The notes under the pieces were generated by a model. That model was not told the origin of the DNA. It searched no databases and was given only the letters and a program-made list of their open reading frames with translations. Positions 10,460-22,148 of a DNA stretch of 42,578 nucleotides are shown here, one piece after another. Source of the DNA: Pigoraptor chileana (taxonomy: Eukaryota > Opisthokonta > Filasterea). Position 1 is the stretch's first letter. Each line of letters begins with the position of its first letter. Location: NCBI GenBank assembly GCA_943704495.1, contig CALSCR010001214.1:1152-43729 (forward strand), given 5' to 3'. A program made the position numbers and the translations under genes.

Positions 10460-11069
10460 GTGCGGAAAGCCTCATTCATGAAGCGACATGACTGCCAGTT
10501 CGTGTCCGTGACCGTGACAGGGAGATGACAGGTATGCCGTCACTTCAGTTCAGTTACGTCACTCAACCGAGCAACCGAGCAGTGGTGGCCAACGAGTTAC
10601 GTGGGCTTCACACGAAAAGCTTTGTTGTTGGCTGAGATGAAATTACTCCGAGTGACAGCCACTTTATTCGAGCGGGCCAAACGGGCTCGGCAGAGCGACC
10701 CCGACACCTCCAGCTGGACCACATTGTATTGGAGTATTGGAATGACTCTGACTGCGATCAACGAACAATGAGCGACGGGATCGGATCGAATCAGAATCGA
10801 TCCCCATTGTGTTGGATGAGTTGCGGTCAGTCAGTGTAGCCGCGGGGCCGGCCGCCGACCGGGCCTGACCTTGATCGGAACTGCACCACACCGGTGCCAA
10901 CGCCGAGTACTGAACACAACAAACCAGCGGTCGGCCGCAACATGAATGGTGCACCATAGTGCCGCGCTACCGTACACTGCATAACGTAAAGTGCTCCTCT
11001 TTCAAAATGTCAGTGCGGCCGTCCCCGGTCCGGAACCGGCACGGCGGATCGGCACTTGTTCGGATATCA

Positions 11070-11077
11070 TCACGTGA
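11070..11077. promoter_or_regulatory. TCACGTGA palindrome upstream of the BTB gene
   Basis: Perfect octamer about 310 bp before the BTB gene's ATG and about 1 kb from the divergent GTPase ATG. It is one of a recurring set of CACGTG sites in 5' regions of this window. Confidence 0.4.
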
Positions 11078-11382
11078 GCGCGGGAATATTTCCAACGGGT
11101 CGTATTTCCGGAGATTCACCCACTCTTTTACGACGGTCTTTCCGAACCGAGGACACTCGCGTCATCAATCCAAAAAAAGCCACCGGTCAGTCGGCCGGCA
11201 CTCAGTGGCACGGCGGCAAGTTTAGTGTTCATTTGATGCTGACCATGTGATTTGTGTCCCGTTCTAGAAAGCACTGCGACTTGCACTAGCGAATGTGAAA
11301 GCTCCGGGATCGCCGGTTAAAGTTAGTAAACGCTGTGGTCGTCAATTGTGCGTCCAGTATATCCCTGGCAGGCGGTGCGAAA

Positions 11383-12637
11383 ATGGTTGTGGGGCGTCGC
11401 GCAACCCAAGCAGCGGCGAACCTTCCCCGCACCCGCTCGTTGCAGACAAGCCTACATCTAATGTCCACCAGCCCACACATGCACACGGTCGATCGGGATG
11501 ACAGCAAATGTACACTCAACAGCAACATAGCCGGCATCGGGGGATCGAACGCGACAGCTGAGAAGCGCGTGCGCTTAAATGTTGGTGGTCGCATCTACGA
11601 GACATTTGCAAGCACTTTTGCAGCATTCCCGGACTCACTGGTGAGCACGATAGAGACATTGAGGATTCACTTAACGAGCGCACTTTTAAATACGTTTTTG
11701 GTATTGCTTATTGTGAAATTTCTTTTGCGTTTCTTCTTCTTACCGCCACATTTTTTTTGTTTTTTGGATTGTTGCTGAACAGCCTGGGGCAATGTTCAAT
11801 GAGCGCAACGTCCATCTCCTCCATCCCGAGAGTGGCGAGTACTTCTTTGACCGCAACGGAGATGCATTTGCGGCAGTGCTCGACTTTTACAGATCCAGCG
11901 GCCGCAATTTACACATCCCCCCGACCGTGTCGCGAAGAATGGTCGAGGCAGAGCTGGAGTACTTTCAAGTTGTTGATGGGGTGGAGGCCCGCCCTTTCGA
12001 GACACACGCGGCAGAAGAGCATTCGGAGCGTGCTCGAACACGACCACGTGATTGTGACTCTCTCCGCTCCACCCACAGTGCGACTGCCATGTCTCCAAAA
12101 AGCGGGTTCATGCAGCGGCAATTCTCACAAGGGGCGCCGTCTGCGGGGCTCATTGTCGACAGATGCGCGAGGACCAATGATTGCAAGGCGTACGGCGAGA
12201 CACTGCGTGCCGTGGCAATGATTAATGCCGAGGCCAACATGGGATCCCCGTATTTTGCGCTATTGGACGAAATCTTTGCGACTGCGGAACAAGCTGCGCA
12301 GATGGGATGCCAGGTTTGCGTAATCGATGTGATCGCAAACTGTAGCTACAAACGCATGTGCAGCTCCGAGCTTGATTCAAAGCGCTCGTATACGCAGACA
12401 TTTACATGGTGCCGTAATATCGTCGGTGAGGAGGATACGCGCTTGTTACAGTCATGCCACGTGCGTGCGTTAATCGGGAGCCGATTGAGGGAGGCCGGGC
12501 TTGACATGCACGATTTTCAGCGCTTTGGACGACGTGGATGGAGCGTGCGTATGAACTTGTGGGAAGAGGGCCACTCGGCGGCAGCGGCAACAACAACCCA
12601 GGCAAAGGAGCCACAGATGCAATCGCAGGCGTCGTGA
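11383..12637 (+). CDS. BTB/POZ T1-domain (KCTD-like) protein
   Basis: Two exons, 11383-11640 and 11783-12637, joined in phase 0 across a GTGAGC...ACAG intron, give about 370 residues. The T1/BTB core is clear: VRLNVGGRIYETFASTFAAFPDSL, then across the intron AMFNERNVHLLHPESGEYFFDRNGDAFAAVLDFYRSSG. This matches the NVGG..F.T......PDS.L..MF........YFIDRD...F..VL.F.R.G pattern of the K-channel tetramerisation and KCTD family. KCTD proteins often serve as substrate adaptors for cullin-3 ligases. No membrane segment is seen, so it is not a channel. The C-terminal 200 residues include FALLDEIFATAEQAAQMGCQV and a Trp/Arg-rich end, and I do not recognise them. An ATG at 11461 in the same frame is an alternative start. 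Confidence 0.75.
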
Positions 12638-13105
12638 CCACCCAATCACTCGAAGCACTGTAATATGAATCTGCAGTGGCACAAGGCCCTGGCCGTGAAG
12701 TGGGCCGGTTATCAGGCGTTACATCCGGCAGTTACTGACGTTATGTGGGCAACACCAACCCGTTAGATAAGTAGTTTAACCTGTCGGTCATCGAATACAG
12801 ATTGATATGGATTATGAATCTGTCTGCCATGTATATGTATTAATTATGAAGCAGTACTTAATTTGGTTAGGGTTCAATTTGGAGTTTTTCCCGCTTCAGT
12901 CGTTTTTCGTTGTCCTGCATGTGTTCCGCGTGACAATTTGACTACCAACTGTGTCAAGTCACTGAATTGCATCACTGCTGAACTGCTTCAAGTTCTCTGC
13001 CCTCGTGCACTGAAAAACATTCAATCCAACATTTAATTCCATGAAAGAGAACTATTTCCCCCTTACTTCTTTTCTTTGTCTGGCTTCAAGGCAGTGATTG
13101 CCAAG
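12638..13105. other. Spacer between BTB and hydrolase-acyltransferase genes
   Basis: 468 bp between two plus-strand genes, AT-richer than the flanking exons. I see no coding signal, repeat or clear TATA box. It must hold the BTB terminator and the promoter of the next gene. Confidence 0.5.
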
Positions 13106-16100
13106 ATGCCTCAGTGCACCGTATCGCACGGACTGGCCCGTCCTGCCAACATTTACTATGAGCTCCACGGTCAAGGCCCCATGCGGGTTGCACTCGTCAT
13201 GGGGTTCGGGACGAGCCTTGAGGGATGGCGTATGCAGGTGCGTGTGGTGTCAACGTCTATTGCATGCCCCAATCATTACCTATGCGACGAATCCCTTGGT
13301 TGATTGGCACCCCTTCTGATTAATGCACAAACTGTATGCACAATAGGTCGACCACTTCCTTCCCAAGGGTGGCGAGTTCACTGTTCTCGTACTCGATAAC
13401 CGTGGATGCGGTCGAAGCAGTGTCACTCACTGGGTCCAGACAATCGAGACAATGGCACGGGACTTGATTTGCGTGCTGGATCAGCTTGGGTGGTCCACTG
13501 GGGTCAATGTCGTCGGCATCTCGATGGGAGGAATGATAGCAATGGAAGCCGTCATCCACTCGCACGGGCAGTTTGATTCCCTCACGCTCGTCAATACGCA
13601 CGCCGGAGGACTTGGATCTCTTCCCCAATTCAAAGTAAGTGGTTGGAATTTGACATTAGCGCAGCTCTTACCATACCCTTTCCCTCCGTCAAACTGACAC
13701 ACACACGAAACACACGAAACACGCACGCATCACAGGGCCTGCACCATTTTACGCGCGTCTTCACTTCAACAAACGTGAAGGATCGCACAGAGCATGCTCT
13801 CCGCCTTCTGTACGGACGCCGCGCCGTCGATTCCCCTGAAAAGATGGAAATCCTCCGCCAAAGTCTCCGCCAGGTGAGGATTTGTTTATTTTCGCGTATG
13901 GGCTACTTTTCTATCCAAGCTACCCTGTCGACAGTCTTTGTCTCCACACTATCCCGTCCTTAATACAGCACTGTTCACACTGAAACAATACACTCACAGC
14001 TCTTGGTCGTAAACGCACACTCGCAATCTCACAATCCATCAACTTACCTTTTTTTCTCTCTTTCCGACGGGTAGCGGTTCGGCCGGTCGCCGCCCACGGG
14101 ACCCAAGGGACTTTTCAACCATTTTACGGCAGTTTCGATGCACTGGGTTTCGGAAAAGCGTCTCCGTCGCCTTGGTGCAAGCGGACTGCCGATTCTTATC
14201 ATTGTAGGAACTGACGACAACCTGATCCGCCCAAGCAACAGCTTTGCTCTTCACGCTGCGATTGGGACGTCTCGGTTGCGGGTGTTCGAAGGATGTGGAC
14301 ACGGACTCATTGCAGAGGTGCATTTGCGGACGGTTTTGGTTGTGACTCTCGTCGTTGTTCTTGTCAATCGTGGGAGGGCAAAAATACCCTGTTACTTTAT
14401 TTTCTTTTTGTTGGCATGATCTACATGTGATTATGGTGATAGTTGTGGCTACAACGCACATCCACATACAGAAACATACACACACATCGTTGGAGGCGTT
14501 TTGAGTACTGAAGGTCTCTCTATCTGTCTCTCCTTGTCTCTCTCTCACTCTCTCGCCGACTCCCATCTCTTGTGCGAAATCACCTGCACAGGTACCCGAC
14601 GAGTTCAACGCCGTCCTCGAGGAGCACATACGCGCATCTCACAATCACGCAAAGGGGACGGCTGTCGGCGGCGCGGGCTCTGTGGGCGTCGTGGTGCGTC
14701 CGATTGCACCAGTGGCCGACGGTGAGCTTTTGAGCGGACTCGACGCTCTGTTTCTCGTCGCGGAGGCACCGCAGCAGGTCATGACGATCTCTGGGTTCTG
14801 CGTGCTCGAGAAGGTACAGATGCAGTTTATTTTTCGGTGGTGTATTTGTGGAGCTTGCGTGCATGTATGTATGTGTTTGTGTGTTGCTAGACTTGAGTGT
14901 CTGAGGCGACATTGTGTGCCTCTTTGCTGTTGTTTTTAGCTGTTACTCATTGAGTGCGTGTGTATTGTGGTCACTGCATTGTTGCTTGGTTGCATGCAGG
15001 AAATATCGAGGGAGGGAGTGGTGGCAACGTTCGATCGGTGGACCCGCCAATATCCTCGCCTGCGCCAGACGGTGTCGCAGCGGTCTCCCCTTCGCCCGTG
15101 GTTCCAGTGGGTGTCGCAAGCACACTCTTTTTCCCTCTAAAACTTGTGCTTTTCACTGTACTGTGTACGATTGTGGCTCTTGGTGCTCTCTCAACTGGAT
15201 GACTATTGGCATAACGCCTGCCCTATATCCCGTTCACCGTTGGCTTTATACAACAGGCGTTTTGGAGCACTGAAGGTCTTTTTTTACCCCAATGCGCAGC
15301 TGGGTCTCCGAGCCAAACTTTAAAGTTGCGGATCACGTGAACGTCTTCCGCCTGAGCAACGGCGAGTCTGTCCAGGACTGCATCTCCCGCATTGTGAGCT
15401 CACCGTTGGACCGCTCAAAGCCCCTCTGGGACACAAATCTCATTGTGCTTGGGGATGGTGCACGTGACTCTGCGCTCGTGCAAGGGGCATCATGTGTGCT
15501 CCTCACCCGCCTCCACCACGCTGTTGCGGACGGCGGTGGCAGCGTCCAGATGATGCTGAGTCTTGTTGGCGCCGATGTGCAGGCACAGGCGCAGGGGCAG
15601 CCCCACGTCAACATGCAGGCGCGCACTAATTCATCGGCCACGCATGGCCACTCGCACTCTGGAGAGGTCGAGACGCCCGCACGTGCGCCCAACGCTGTGT
15701 TGTCGACGCTCGTCGGGATCTTCTGGGGACTTTTTGGTGCTGTCTTTTCGATTGTTTACTATCCGCTCATGGCCGTCTTTTGGGCGCTTGCGGCGATTGT
15801 GATCAGCGTCAAGGTGGCACTCATCTACGTGCAGCCGGGATCGCCGTTTGTGTCCAAGAAGACTGCGTCGACGGAAAAGCGCGTCGCATGGACCGCACCG
15901 ATTGATCTCGCGGAAGTAAAGCAGATCGGGAAACACATCAGCGTTTCTGTGAATGATGTCCTGCTGTCGTGTGTTGCCGGTGCCATTGCAAGGACGAAGC
16001 GTGCGTCGTATGTGCGACCCGACGCCACATGCATGGTCCCTTTCAACATGCGGGGGAGGCTGCACGGACAGAGCGCGCCCGTCGCCATGGGCAACCACTC

Positions 16101-16554
16101 GATCACCGTGTGGTGCTCTCTCCCTCTCTCTGAGTCTGACCCCATTCGCCGCACGCTTGTGGTCAAGCGCCGCATGGACGGACTGAAAAAATCGCCAGAG
16201 TCGATGGTCTCGATGTGCTTTTCCGCCTTTCTCGGGTATATGCCGGCTTGGCTCGCACGCATTGCAATTGCGCCACTCGGCTCGAAGGCGGCTGCGGTGA
16301 TTACCAATGTGCCGGGACCGCAGCGCACGCTCCAGGTCGCCGGGGAGCCCCTGAAGACATACACGGGCATCATTCCAGTCCCCGGCGACAACGGTGTTGG
16401 AATGACCATATTTTCTTACGACGGGAGGGTCACTGTTTCTGTTCACGGGGATGCGACACTCGAGCCGTCGGTCGATGAGATTTGCGCGGCTATTTCGAGC
16501 GAATTTGCTGCGTTGAAGGTGGCGACGGCGGCGGTGGCGGCCCAAGCAAAATAG
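13106..16554 (+). CDS. Bifunctional alpha/beta-hydrolase - WS/DGAT O-acyltransferase fusion
   Basis: Seven exons (13106-13237, 13347-13634, 13736-13873, 14075-14317, 14592-14813, 15000-15106, 15300-16554) give about 794 residues with consistent phases. The N-terminal third is an alpha/beta hydrolase: oxyanion region VALVMGFGTSLEGW, DNRGCGRS, nucleophile elbow GISMGG, acid in IVGTDDNL and histidine in EGCGHG. From LDALFLVAEAPQQ onward it is a wax-ester-synthase/diacylglycerol acyltransferase, with the catalytic HHAVADG motif, RFP-like YPRLRQ, and a C-terminal TNVPGP block typical of the family. A hydrophobic stretch after the HH motif (around FSIVYYPLMAVFWALAAIVISVKVAL) should enter the membrane. 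WS/DGAT enzymes make wax esters or triacylglycerol from acyl-CoA. The hydrolase half could release or transfer acyl groups on the same lipids, which is inference. The 15107 donor is GTGGGT. Domain calls are firm. Confidence 0.85.
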
Positions 16555-17082
16555 CATCCTCCCACCCTTAGCCCCCATCATCTTCGTGAGACACTTTGGA
16601 TCGCATCTTCGCCCTGTGAGATGCCAATACATGAGAGCATTTGAATACATAAATGCTTACTGATCATTCCTCAAAGGGAAACGCAATACCAACCCGGTCA
16701 CCCGGTTCCGCAGTGTGCGTTTTTGCGAGAGCTCGAATAATTCGCGCGTGTGCTGTAACATGACGTCAGTGTGCGCGCGCCGTTGTTTGAAATAGAATCA
16801 AGCACCCTTCATCGGAATCCGAACCATTTTTGGTGAATCTTTCACAAGCAATTGGCACAGCCATTTTGTGTCGTGTGTGTTGTGCTGTGTGTATGGATGT
16901 GAAAGCGGATCAGTGAACCCGACGTCGGTGTGAGCTTGTTTGGCTTGTCGATCGCCTTTTTTGGCTAATCGCGGGTGCAGTGGTGTCAGCCGTGTGTTGC
17001 GTCGTGCGCACTGTACGCACGCACACCCATTGGGTAGACAGCGATATGAAGGTGGTGTGTGTTTGTGTGTGTGCGTGTCTCA

Positions 17083-17113
17083 GGGGGGGGGGGGGGGGGG
17101 NNNNNNNNNNGGG
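17083..17113. other. Assembly gap (10 N) flanked by G runs
   Basis: Bases 17101-17110 are N, with an uninterrupted G run on the left and three G on the right. The gap size is probably a placeholder. Confidence 0.95.
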
Positions 17114-17537
17114 AGGAAGAGCTCTTTTCTTCCTCTTGCCCGTATATGGTCATGCACGTGGATGGCTTTTTTTGTGGATGACTGAGGGGTGCAAGGAACG
17201 TGCTTTTTTTTTCGGTGCAAGTGTTTCCAGTGGGAGAGGCATCGAAAGGTAATAATGTCTGTGTTTGACGGGCTTGAGACTTTCAAGCGGATCAGGGCTT
17301 GCTGCAACAAACATGCCGTGGCTGTGTTTACGCAACTGCACGGCGAGGCGTTTATTCCCTTTTTGCTCTCACCAGTGCATTGGATGCACACATACACATT
17401 CATACACACACACCACACACACACACACACACACAAACATGCGCCCTTGTCCCATTTTTATCACAATCGCACGCCTTGATGTGGAGCATCCACCTGCTCC
17501 ACTTGCACTCTAACTTCTTGTATTCTACCTGAGCAAG

Positions 17538-17544
17538 TATAAAA
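17538..17544 (+). promoter_or_regulatory. TATA box of the MACPF gene
   Basis: TATAAAA lies 131 bp before the ATG at 17669, leaving room for a leader of about 100 bases. It is the clearest core-promoter motif on the plus strand here. Confidence 0.5.
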
Positions 17545-17668
17545 GCAACTCCCTAAACAAGATGGAGAGCCTACAACAACAATCCTTTCATTAACTTAGT
17601 TCATCTCACAACTCGAATACCAAACAAGCCTCCGTTCATATTGCGTCCCAGGAGAGCGAGCTTGAATC

Positions 17669-20627
17669 ATGGGCTGGATTCATGCACTATTGGCACTTTT
17701 TCTGCTCAGTTCACACTACATCACGTGTGCGCGCGGTGCCCCCCTTTCCGGCACAGGCCATGCAGTGAACAGCCAGTCTCCCCCGATCCACGCAAGCAAC
17801 GACACGGCCGCTACAGGCAAGGTGTGTGGATGTGCGTGCGTGTGGATGTGTGTGCATCAAACCTACTGTTGTTCCAAATCTCTTTCCATCTGATTTCATT
17901 CGAATGTCACGGAAACGAAGTACCAGTCCAGCGCCTACGGCGGGGGGTGTCGCGTGTATCCGTCTTGTCGCATGTTACACGCTGTGCTCTACGTTACAAC
18001 TATATACTCTCGATGCATAGTGCATGGGGACTCCGTACATGCAGCCACAAAACTGATAATCAAATCTGGTATTGTATATTACCTCCTTTCCATCTCACCA
18101 GTCCCCCAGCGGACCCGCTCTCCAACCCGACGGCACCATTCGTCTTCCTTCCATCGACGAAGATGAATTGTCGGCAAGCAACCAAGGCGTATCTGTGGAC
18201 GAGCTGCTGCTTGTGGCCGGCCGCCCGTGGGCTGCGCATGTTGCCGCATTGTGGGGCGCCGACGGCCACTGGCAGCTTCGTATCAACAGCTCACGTCCGT
18301 GGCTTGCGGTTCCCAAGAATGCATTTGCGATGATCGTGCGCGGAAATAGCGTCCGCTTTAGCCCTCCGACAGACTTTGTTGGCACCGCCGCGACATATTT
18401 CACCGCTTGGGACTCAGATGTAACGACGGACAAAGTGTCACTTCCGAAGACATCCATTGCATTGAAAGTGCGGCCAGTGAACGATGCTCCCGTTATGCCT
18501 TTTGGATCCGTCGTTTCCCTCTCCCGCACCTCGCCCGCCGCACACATCGACGGAGGTGTTTTGGTCCACGACATGGTTGTCTCTACGGGAGTGACAGACG
18601 TGGATACACGGATATCTGCGGTGGGCCTCGCCGTATACACTACCGACGATGGGTGGGAGTTCTCGGCCGACGATGGAGTCACGTGGCAGGATGTTGCCGC
18701 GAGGGGCAATCTCGACGCGCGCCTCTTGGCACCTTCTTACCGTTTGCGCCACGGCTCCAGTGGGAAGACGGCTCGAGATGTGTCGTCCGTCGGTAATAAC
18801 ATGGGTAGATTGTCTGCTCTGGCATGGGATGCCACCGAAGGGAAGGCGGGTGGCCGGGCGAATGTCGCGCACTCCAATGCAGTGAGCACGCTTGCTGCAG
18901 TTGTGACCAGTGGATCCTCTGCTGTGCCGATTACCCTCGGTGTCTTCCAGGGATCGTCTGTGCCTCCGCAGGCTGTTGGGTCGGTGTGGGCGGGCTACGA
19001 CATCCGAACTGGGGCTGCCAAGGCCGAGTGTCCGTACAAAGAGAACTCGGTCAAGGTGTCGCCCCGCATTCCGAACAACCAGGCGCAGTACAAGTTGGGC
19101 TTCACATACAGTGAAGAATCGCGTTCCAAAACGGACCAGCTTGCCGTCGCTGTCGAGGGATCGTATCTCGCATTCTCGGCGTCGGCGTCTCTTGCCACTT
19201 CAAAGGCGTCTGAATCGTCTTCCAGCACGGTCACGTTTGTGTTGTTCATGTCCAAGCGCACGCACTCTGAGGCACTCACTGAGTCGCGACTTGACGACGC
19301 CGCCAGACGCCTTCTCAATTCGAGCCCCGAGTCATTCCTCGGCGTGCACGGAACCCACTATGTCATGAGCAGGACATATGGGTGCTCGATGCGCGCATAC
19401 GGTCGATACACGTTCAAGACTGAGTCAGACGCCCGCAGCCTCAAGCAGGAATTCTCTGCGAAATTCAGCGGCCGCATTGTCGATTTTTCCGCTTCGCAGT
19501 CCTTTGACAAGATGGCAAAATCTGTCAGCGACAACTACAGCGTCGACATATCCGTTGAGGGTGACTTTGCGACGGATGCGGACGTGCAATTCAAGCCGGA
19601 CACTGACGGCCGCTCGCTCGCCAAGTGGGTGGAGAGGGCGCAGAGCAAGTGGGCTTCACTCTGCAAGCAAGACACGTCAACGGTGAAGGAGATTGTGGTA
19701 TACAGCTGGGCGGATCATCCCGACGTTGCCGCCGTACCCGAAGCTCGCGAGATCTGCGTCCAACTGGGCGATCTGCATGGACAGGACTCGATGCTCGGCC
19801 TCGCCATACGCAAGCGGGAGCAGCTCGTTGCAAACTTGCTGCAGGCACAGGTCGATGTGGCTGAGCTCGGTCCCATCAAGCCGCAGCACATCTACGGCAT
19901 GGGGAAGTTCACCGGATGCGCTTCCGACATCGACATTACGGGTCCCACGGCCGATTCTCTTGCCGCTGTCCAGCGGTGTCGGGTGCGGGTAAGGGAGCTG
20001 TCATACTACGACAGCGCCGCCACACCCAAGCTACAGGTCGATAAGTTCATCTCGGAGCTCAGTGTGATTTCCGGCGAATGCAACCAAGCACTTCTTGCAA
20101 TTACCCACCGCTGGGATTTTTCATACCGCGACGTGCGCTTGAGTGGCACCGGTGTCGAGTACAATATCCGCTACAAGGCCGTGGGCTCTGCCGCGTCGTT
20201 TATTACGTTTGGATCGGCCTTTCGTGGCTCTGGCTCTTCGCCGATCCCGGTGCGCTGCGGTCTGGGGACGTCCGCAAACTGCTTAAAATATTACAACGAC
20301 GAGCAAGAGTACGACCCTGAATTCCATGGAATAATACTGGCGGGATGCGATGCGGTGAAGACGATTGATGCCAAGTTTTTCTCCGGGGGAAGGCAGCCGA
20401 TGCCGTGCGCCGGACTCGTGCCTGCCATGTGGGCGAATAGCGTCGCCGCACGCACAAACACGATGCAGGGCAAGTTCAATCGCATGCCGACATTCCTGAC
20501 AAACTACGGCGACACCTTTCTCGAGATGGGCGTGCGTGCACCGCTCAGTGGAGATCTTATCAGCACGCAGCGCTTCAGTGGTTATGTCACTGCTGCACCC
20601 GTCATGTACGGTTTTTGCACCGATTAA
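17669..20627 (+). CDS. Secreted MACPF-domain protein with N-terminal cadherin-like repeats
   Basis: Exons 17669-17821 and 18102-20627, joined in phase 0, give about 892 residues. Exon 1 encodes a signal peptide (MGWIHALLALFLLSSHYITCARG). Two cadherin-like repeats follow. One ends in FSPPTDFVGTA..FTAWDSD and then PVNDAPV; the second contains VTDVD, GWEFSADDGVTW and LSALAWDATEG. This is the architecture of bacterial-type Ig-like/cadherin-like adhesion repeats. The C-terminal half has a MACPF-like core with FLGVHGTHYVMSRTYGCS near residue 468, close to the signature (Y/W)GTH(F/Y)-x6-GG, although the second glycine is Cys. Amphipathic Ser/Thr-rich strands flank it, as in the pore-forming hairpins. 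The tail has about ten cysteines and is probably disulfide-bonded. MACPF proteins act at membranes in defence, predation or development; the role here is not known. The reading frame is intact. Confidence 0.72.
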
Positions 20628-21046
20628 GTGTCAATATCGTAAAACTTCGGTCAGAACGCTTTGTAAGCAATCGCTCTGCATAAATGAGTCGGTGCCGGAG
20701 AATGTCTGGATTTATCCTTGGGAAAGTGCCGGGCATGCGTTACTCAGTATGTCTCAGTTTTTACCTTAGATTAGTTCACTTTAATCTATGTCAGTCGTTC
20801 TTTTGCGGTCTATAGTTGCAACATGTAGATGCACTGGCCATGGGCTGCGCGGCGATTGCTAGTGCCAGGTTCTGTTTGTTTTATCTGTTATCTGATAGAA
20901 CGATCACGAAAATTGACATTGCAAGTAATGTACCGTCATGGGTACTGAGTCCTCAGTACCCCTGGTACCGTGTATAAGCAGTGGGCCCGGTCGTTCTTGG
21001 CCCCGGCCACGGTAGCCACCCGGCGGCCGGCAGTCCGCCGTCATGA
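20628..21046. other. Convergent 3' spacer after the MACPF gene
   Basis: Lies between the MACPF stop and the stop of the minus-strand small gene, so both terminators should be here. The only marked structure is the perfect palindrome at 20940-20961, within a stretch rich in GTAC and GGTACC steps. Confidence 0.45.
20940..20961. repeat. Perfect inverted repeat, 10-bp arms and 2-base loop
   Basis: GGGTACTGAG at 20940-20949 and CTCAGTACCC at 20952-20961 are exact reverse complements around TC. It lies between two convergent genes, so as RNA it would fold at the 3' end of either transcript. Confidence 0.75.
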
Positions 21047-21744
21047 TCAACAGTCACAGCAAGAGTCATTCGCGCAATAAACGCATCGTTGCACACTTCC
21101 GTAATACTGTTGAGGTGTTACGATGATGTGGTCCAGACAGTACGCATTCCGCTGGCTTCTCCGGACTTGTACTGCCGCACACCGTCCAGCGTCCGAGCAA
21201 CAGGCTGCACTACCCGCGCATTTAAGTGTTGCCTTGCGAGTGCAGCCAGTCATTCCACAGGAGTCCGCGTCACTCTCGGTTCTGCTTGGACCGCTAACGT
21301 CCGAGAGGAGTGACTGTCGCTCAGGTTGGCGCGTTGTCAGTTGATGCGGCGCTGAACGGTGCGGCGAGTGGGAACGTATAAACCTTAGATTAGCATTGTC
21401 GTAGAGTTTGACTAGAAACGGGAAGACATCATTCATCCTGACATGACAGTGACTGATCATCTAGATGGCATGAAGTACAGAGTAGCGATCCGGACCGACG
21501 CAGCCAAATAGAACTCACTTTGGTAGGCGACAGCGGATAGGGTCGTCCGCTCCTGCAAGAGCAGGCTGCGGTCTGCACCCAACCTCTCCACCCGTTTAAT
21601 TAAGTATTGGCCTTCTACTGAGTCCAGTGTTCCAGACGCCTGAAGTAATTCAATCTTTGATGTGACGGTCGCGAGTTGGACTTCATTTTCCGCAATTTCA
21701 GCGCAAAGTGCGCGCAAGCGGGAGTTGGCGTCGAATGTACTCAT
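21047..21744 (-). CDS. Small hypothetical protein: coiled coil plus Cys-rich motif
   Basis: Two exons, 21744-21519 and 21411-21047, joined in phase 1 across a 107-bp intron with a GTGAGT donor and a pyrimidine-rich TTTCTAG acceptor. Together they give about 196 residues. Exon 1 is a heptad-like helix (LRALCAEIAENEVQLATVTSKI, then YLIKRVERLGADRSLLLQERTTL). Exon 2 has a basic, low-complexity linker followed by a cysteine cluster: CGMTGC, LKC, CC, C, YCLDH, then CVYC and a CC-x-C end. The cluster could bind zinc in a B-box or AN1-like way. I do not recognise the family. Helices of this look occur as N-terminal modules in some expanded fungal and protist gene families, which is only a loose resemblance. 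The clean splice junction supports a real gene. Confidence 0.5.
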
Positions 21745-21986
21745 TTTGCACGGAAGACCGTGAGGTTTAGAGCTTCCTGCCTGATCAATGCACCCCGGCC
21801 GGCCGATAACAGTGTATGCATGTGTCAGCTGTGATCTTTCTGCAAAATTAATTCGACTCTCTGATCTGACTAATCAGCACCGGCATGTGCCCGTGTCGGT
21901 GTTGACATAGAGCATTCTCGGTATCAGCAGGAGTCATTACTCCAGGAGCCCCGATTTACTCCCGCCGCGTGGTGAAATAACATACC

Positions 21987-22005
21987 GGCCAGTACGGTAC
22001 TGGCC
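21987..22005. repeat. Perfect inverted repeat, 9-bp arms and 1-base centre
   Basis: GGCCAGTAC and GTACTGGCC flank a single G. The GTAC core also appears in the palindrome at 20940, so the two bracket the small minus-strand gene. Confidence 0.7.
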
Positions 22006-22126
22006 AGCCGATAAGCGCCAGCTCGTTCGGCTCTCGGCAGGTCGTCGGATTTTAATTTAATTTACCCCGACCGGACACCTCGTCCATCCGGGGTGTTCAA
22101 TCTTCCCCGGTGTCCAGGCAGTGGAC

Positions 22127-22148
22127 CACGTGACTACTGCTCACGTGA
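22127..22148. promoter_or_regulatory. Two CACGTG boxes upstream of the Sel1-DUF4246 gene
   Basis: CACGTG at 22127-22132 and the full TCACGTGA palindrome at 22141-22148, 14-15 bp apart and about 260 bp before the ATG. Paired sites close to one helical turn and a half apart are typical of bHLH-factor promoters; binding is inferred. Confidence 0.45.

Larger units (their letters stand above)
10051..11382. other. Spacer between divergent GTPase and BTB genes
   Basis: No exon is supported; the short open frames here lack family features. The region holds a TATA box near its left end, short repeats of gtaacctttg (10275-10320), an AT-rich inverted repeat at 10421-10459 and a TCACGTGA palindrome at 11070-11077. 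Two promoters facing apart are the simplest reading. Confidence 0.5.
16555..17668. other. Spacer with microsatellites and assembly gap, upstream of the MACPF gene
   Basis: No exon is supported. It contains (TG)n near 17053, a long G run leading into ten N, a CACGTG at 17155-17160, (CA)n at about 17402-17436 and a TATA box at 17538. The right part is the MACPF gene promoter. An exon lost in the gap cannot be excluded. Confidence 0.5.

Noticed and set aside
10664-11225. Short open frames in the GTPase-BTB spacer
   Set aside because: No recognisable domain, many Cys/Arg/Ser residues typical of random frames, and no splice sites linking them.
15631-16650. 339-codon minus-strand open frame
   Set aside because: Antisense to the WS/DGAT exon, which carries the HHAVADG motif and conserved blocks. 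The opposite frame is Arg/His-rich without features.
18095-18709. Minus-strand open frame of about 200 codons
   Set aside because: Antisense to the cadherin-like repeats of the MACPF gene, with no supporting motif or splice logic.
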